Assembly: GCA_016292705.1 (NCBI GenBank)
Contig: JAEDHZ010000130.1
Location: 1-5,103 of the forward strand
DNA length: 5,103 bases
DNA from: Clostridiaceae bacterium
GTDB taxonomy: Bacteria > Bacillota > Clostridia > Oscillospirales > Acutalibacteraceae
Direction of reading: 5' to 3'
This document shows, one piece after another, positions 5,054-5,103 of the stretch. The notes under the pieces were generated by a model. That model did no database searches. It saw nothing but the letters and a program-made list of their open reading frames with translations, and had not been told where the DNA came from. Each line of letters begins with the position of its first letter. The stretch's first letter is position 1. A program made the translations under genes and the position numbers.

Positions 5054-5103
5054 ATGAGAGTTATAAGCATACTCAATGACCCAAAGCCGTCGCTTTCCTT
5101 TGA
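5054..5103 (+). CDS. Start of an unidentified gene, cut by the window end
   Basis: An open frame begins at ATG 5054 and encodes MRVISILNDPKPSLSF before the window ends. GGAG (5043-5046) lies 7 nt upstream, and the start is 24 bp after the guaB stop with no terminator between, so it is probably in the guaB transcript. Sixteen residues are too few to assign a family. Lack of further sequence means it could also be a short false frame. Confidence 0.5.
   Translation, partial: MRVISILNDPKPSLSF

Overview
The window looks like chromosome from a Gram-positive anaerobe of the Clostridia, probably a gut Ruminococcaceae/Oscillospirales type. The reasons are strong AGGAGG-type ribosome sites, sigma-A-like promoters (two with TGn extended -10 boxes), moderate GC with AT-rich intergenic DNA, all genes on one strand, and an oxygen-sensitive Fe-S flavoenzyme. 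The taxonomic call is inference from style and gene content, not from a marker gene.

Layout. Positions 1-231 hold no convincing gene: a terminator-like hairpin (53-88) that probably ends a gene lying left of the window, then AT-rich DNA, then a promoter (174-202) overlapped by a perfect 9-bp inverted repeat (191-215). This promoter drives a 38-residue Phe-rich amphipathic small protein (232-348) with a full-length consensus Shine-Dalgarno. Downstream come a small hairpin (359-386) and a long terminator-like hairpin (396-447), so the small gene looks like a self-contained transcript of about 240 nt.

A second promoter candidate (459-487) precedes a two-gene unit: a classical short-chain dehydrogenase/reductase (524-1315) and, 9 bp later, a 689-residue flavin/Fe-S/FAD oxidoreductase of the 2,4-dienoyl-CoA reductase / BaiCD / trimethylamine dehydrogenase class (1325-3394). 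Together they have the chemistry to reduce an activated C=C bond and a neighbouring ketone, or to run the reverse oxidations. The substrate cannot be read from the sequence.

The third unit starts from a strong promoter (3413-3441). Its 5' leader opens with a very stable hairpin (3454-3492), followed by guaB (3524-5029), encoding IMP dehydrogenase of guanine nucleotide synthesis. This enzyme is of the divergent type best known from the protozoan Tritrichomonas foetus, with active-site residues at the same numbers as that enzyme. A further gene starts 24 bp downstream (5054) and runs off the window.

The most unusual parts are the regulated small-protein gene and its structured 3' region, the Tritrichomonas-like IMP dehydrogenase, and the leader hairpin of guaB. 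No RNA gene, CRISPR array or mobile element was found.
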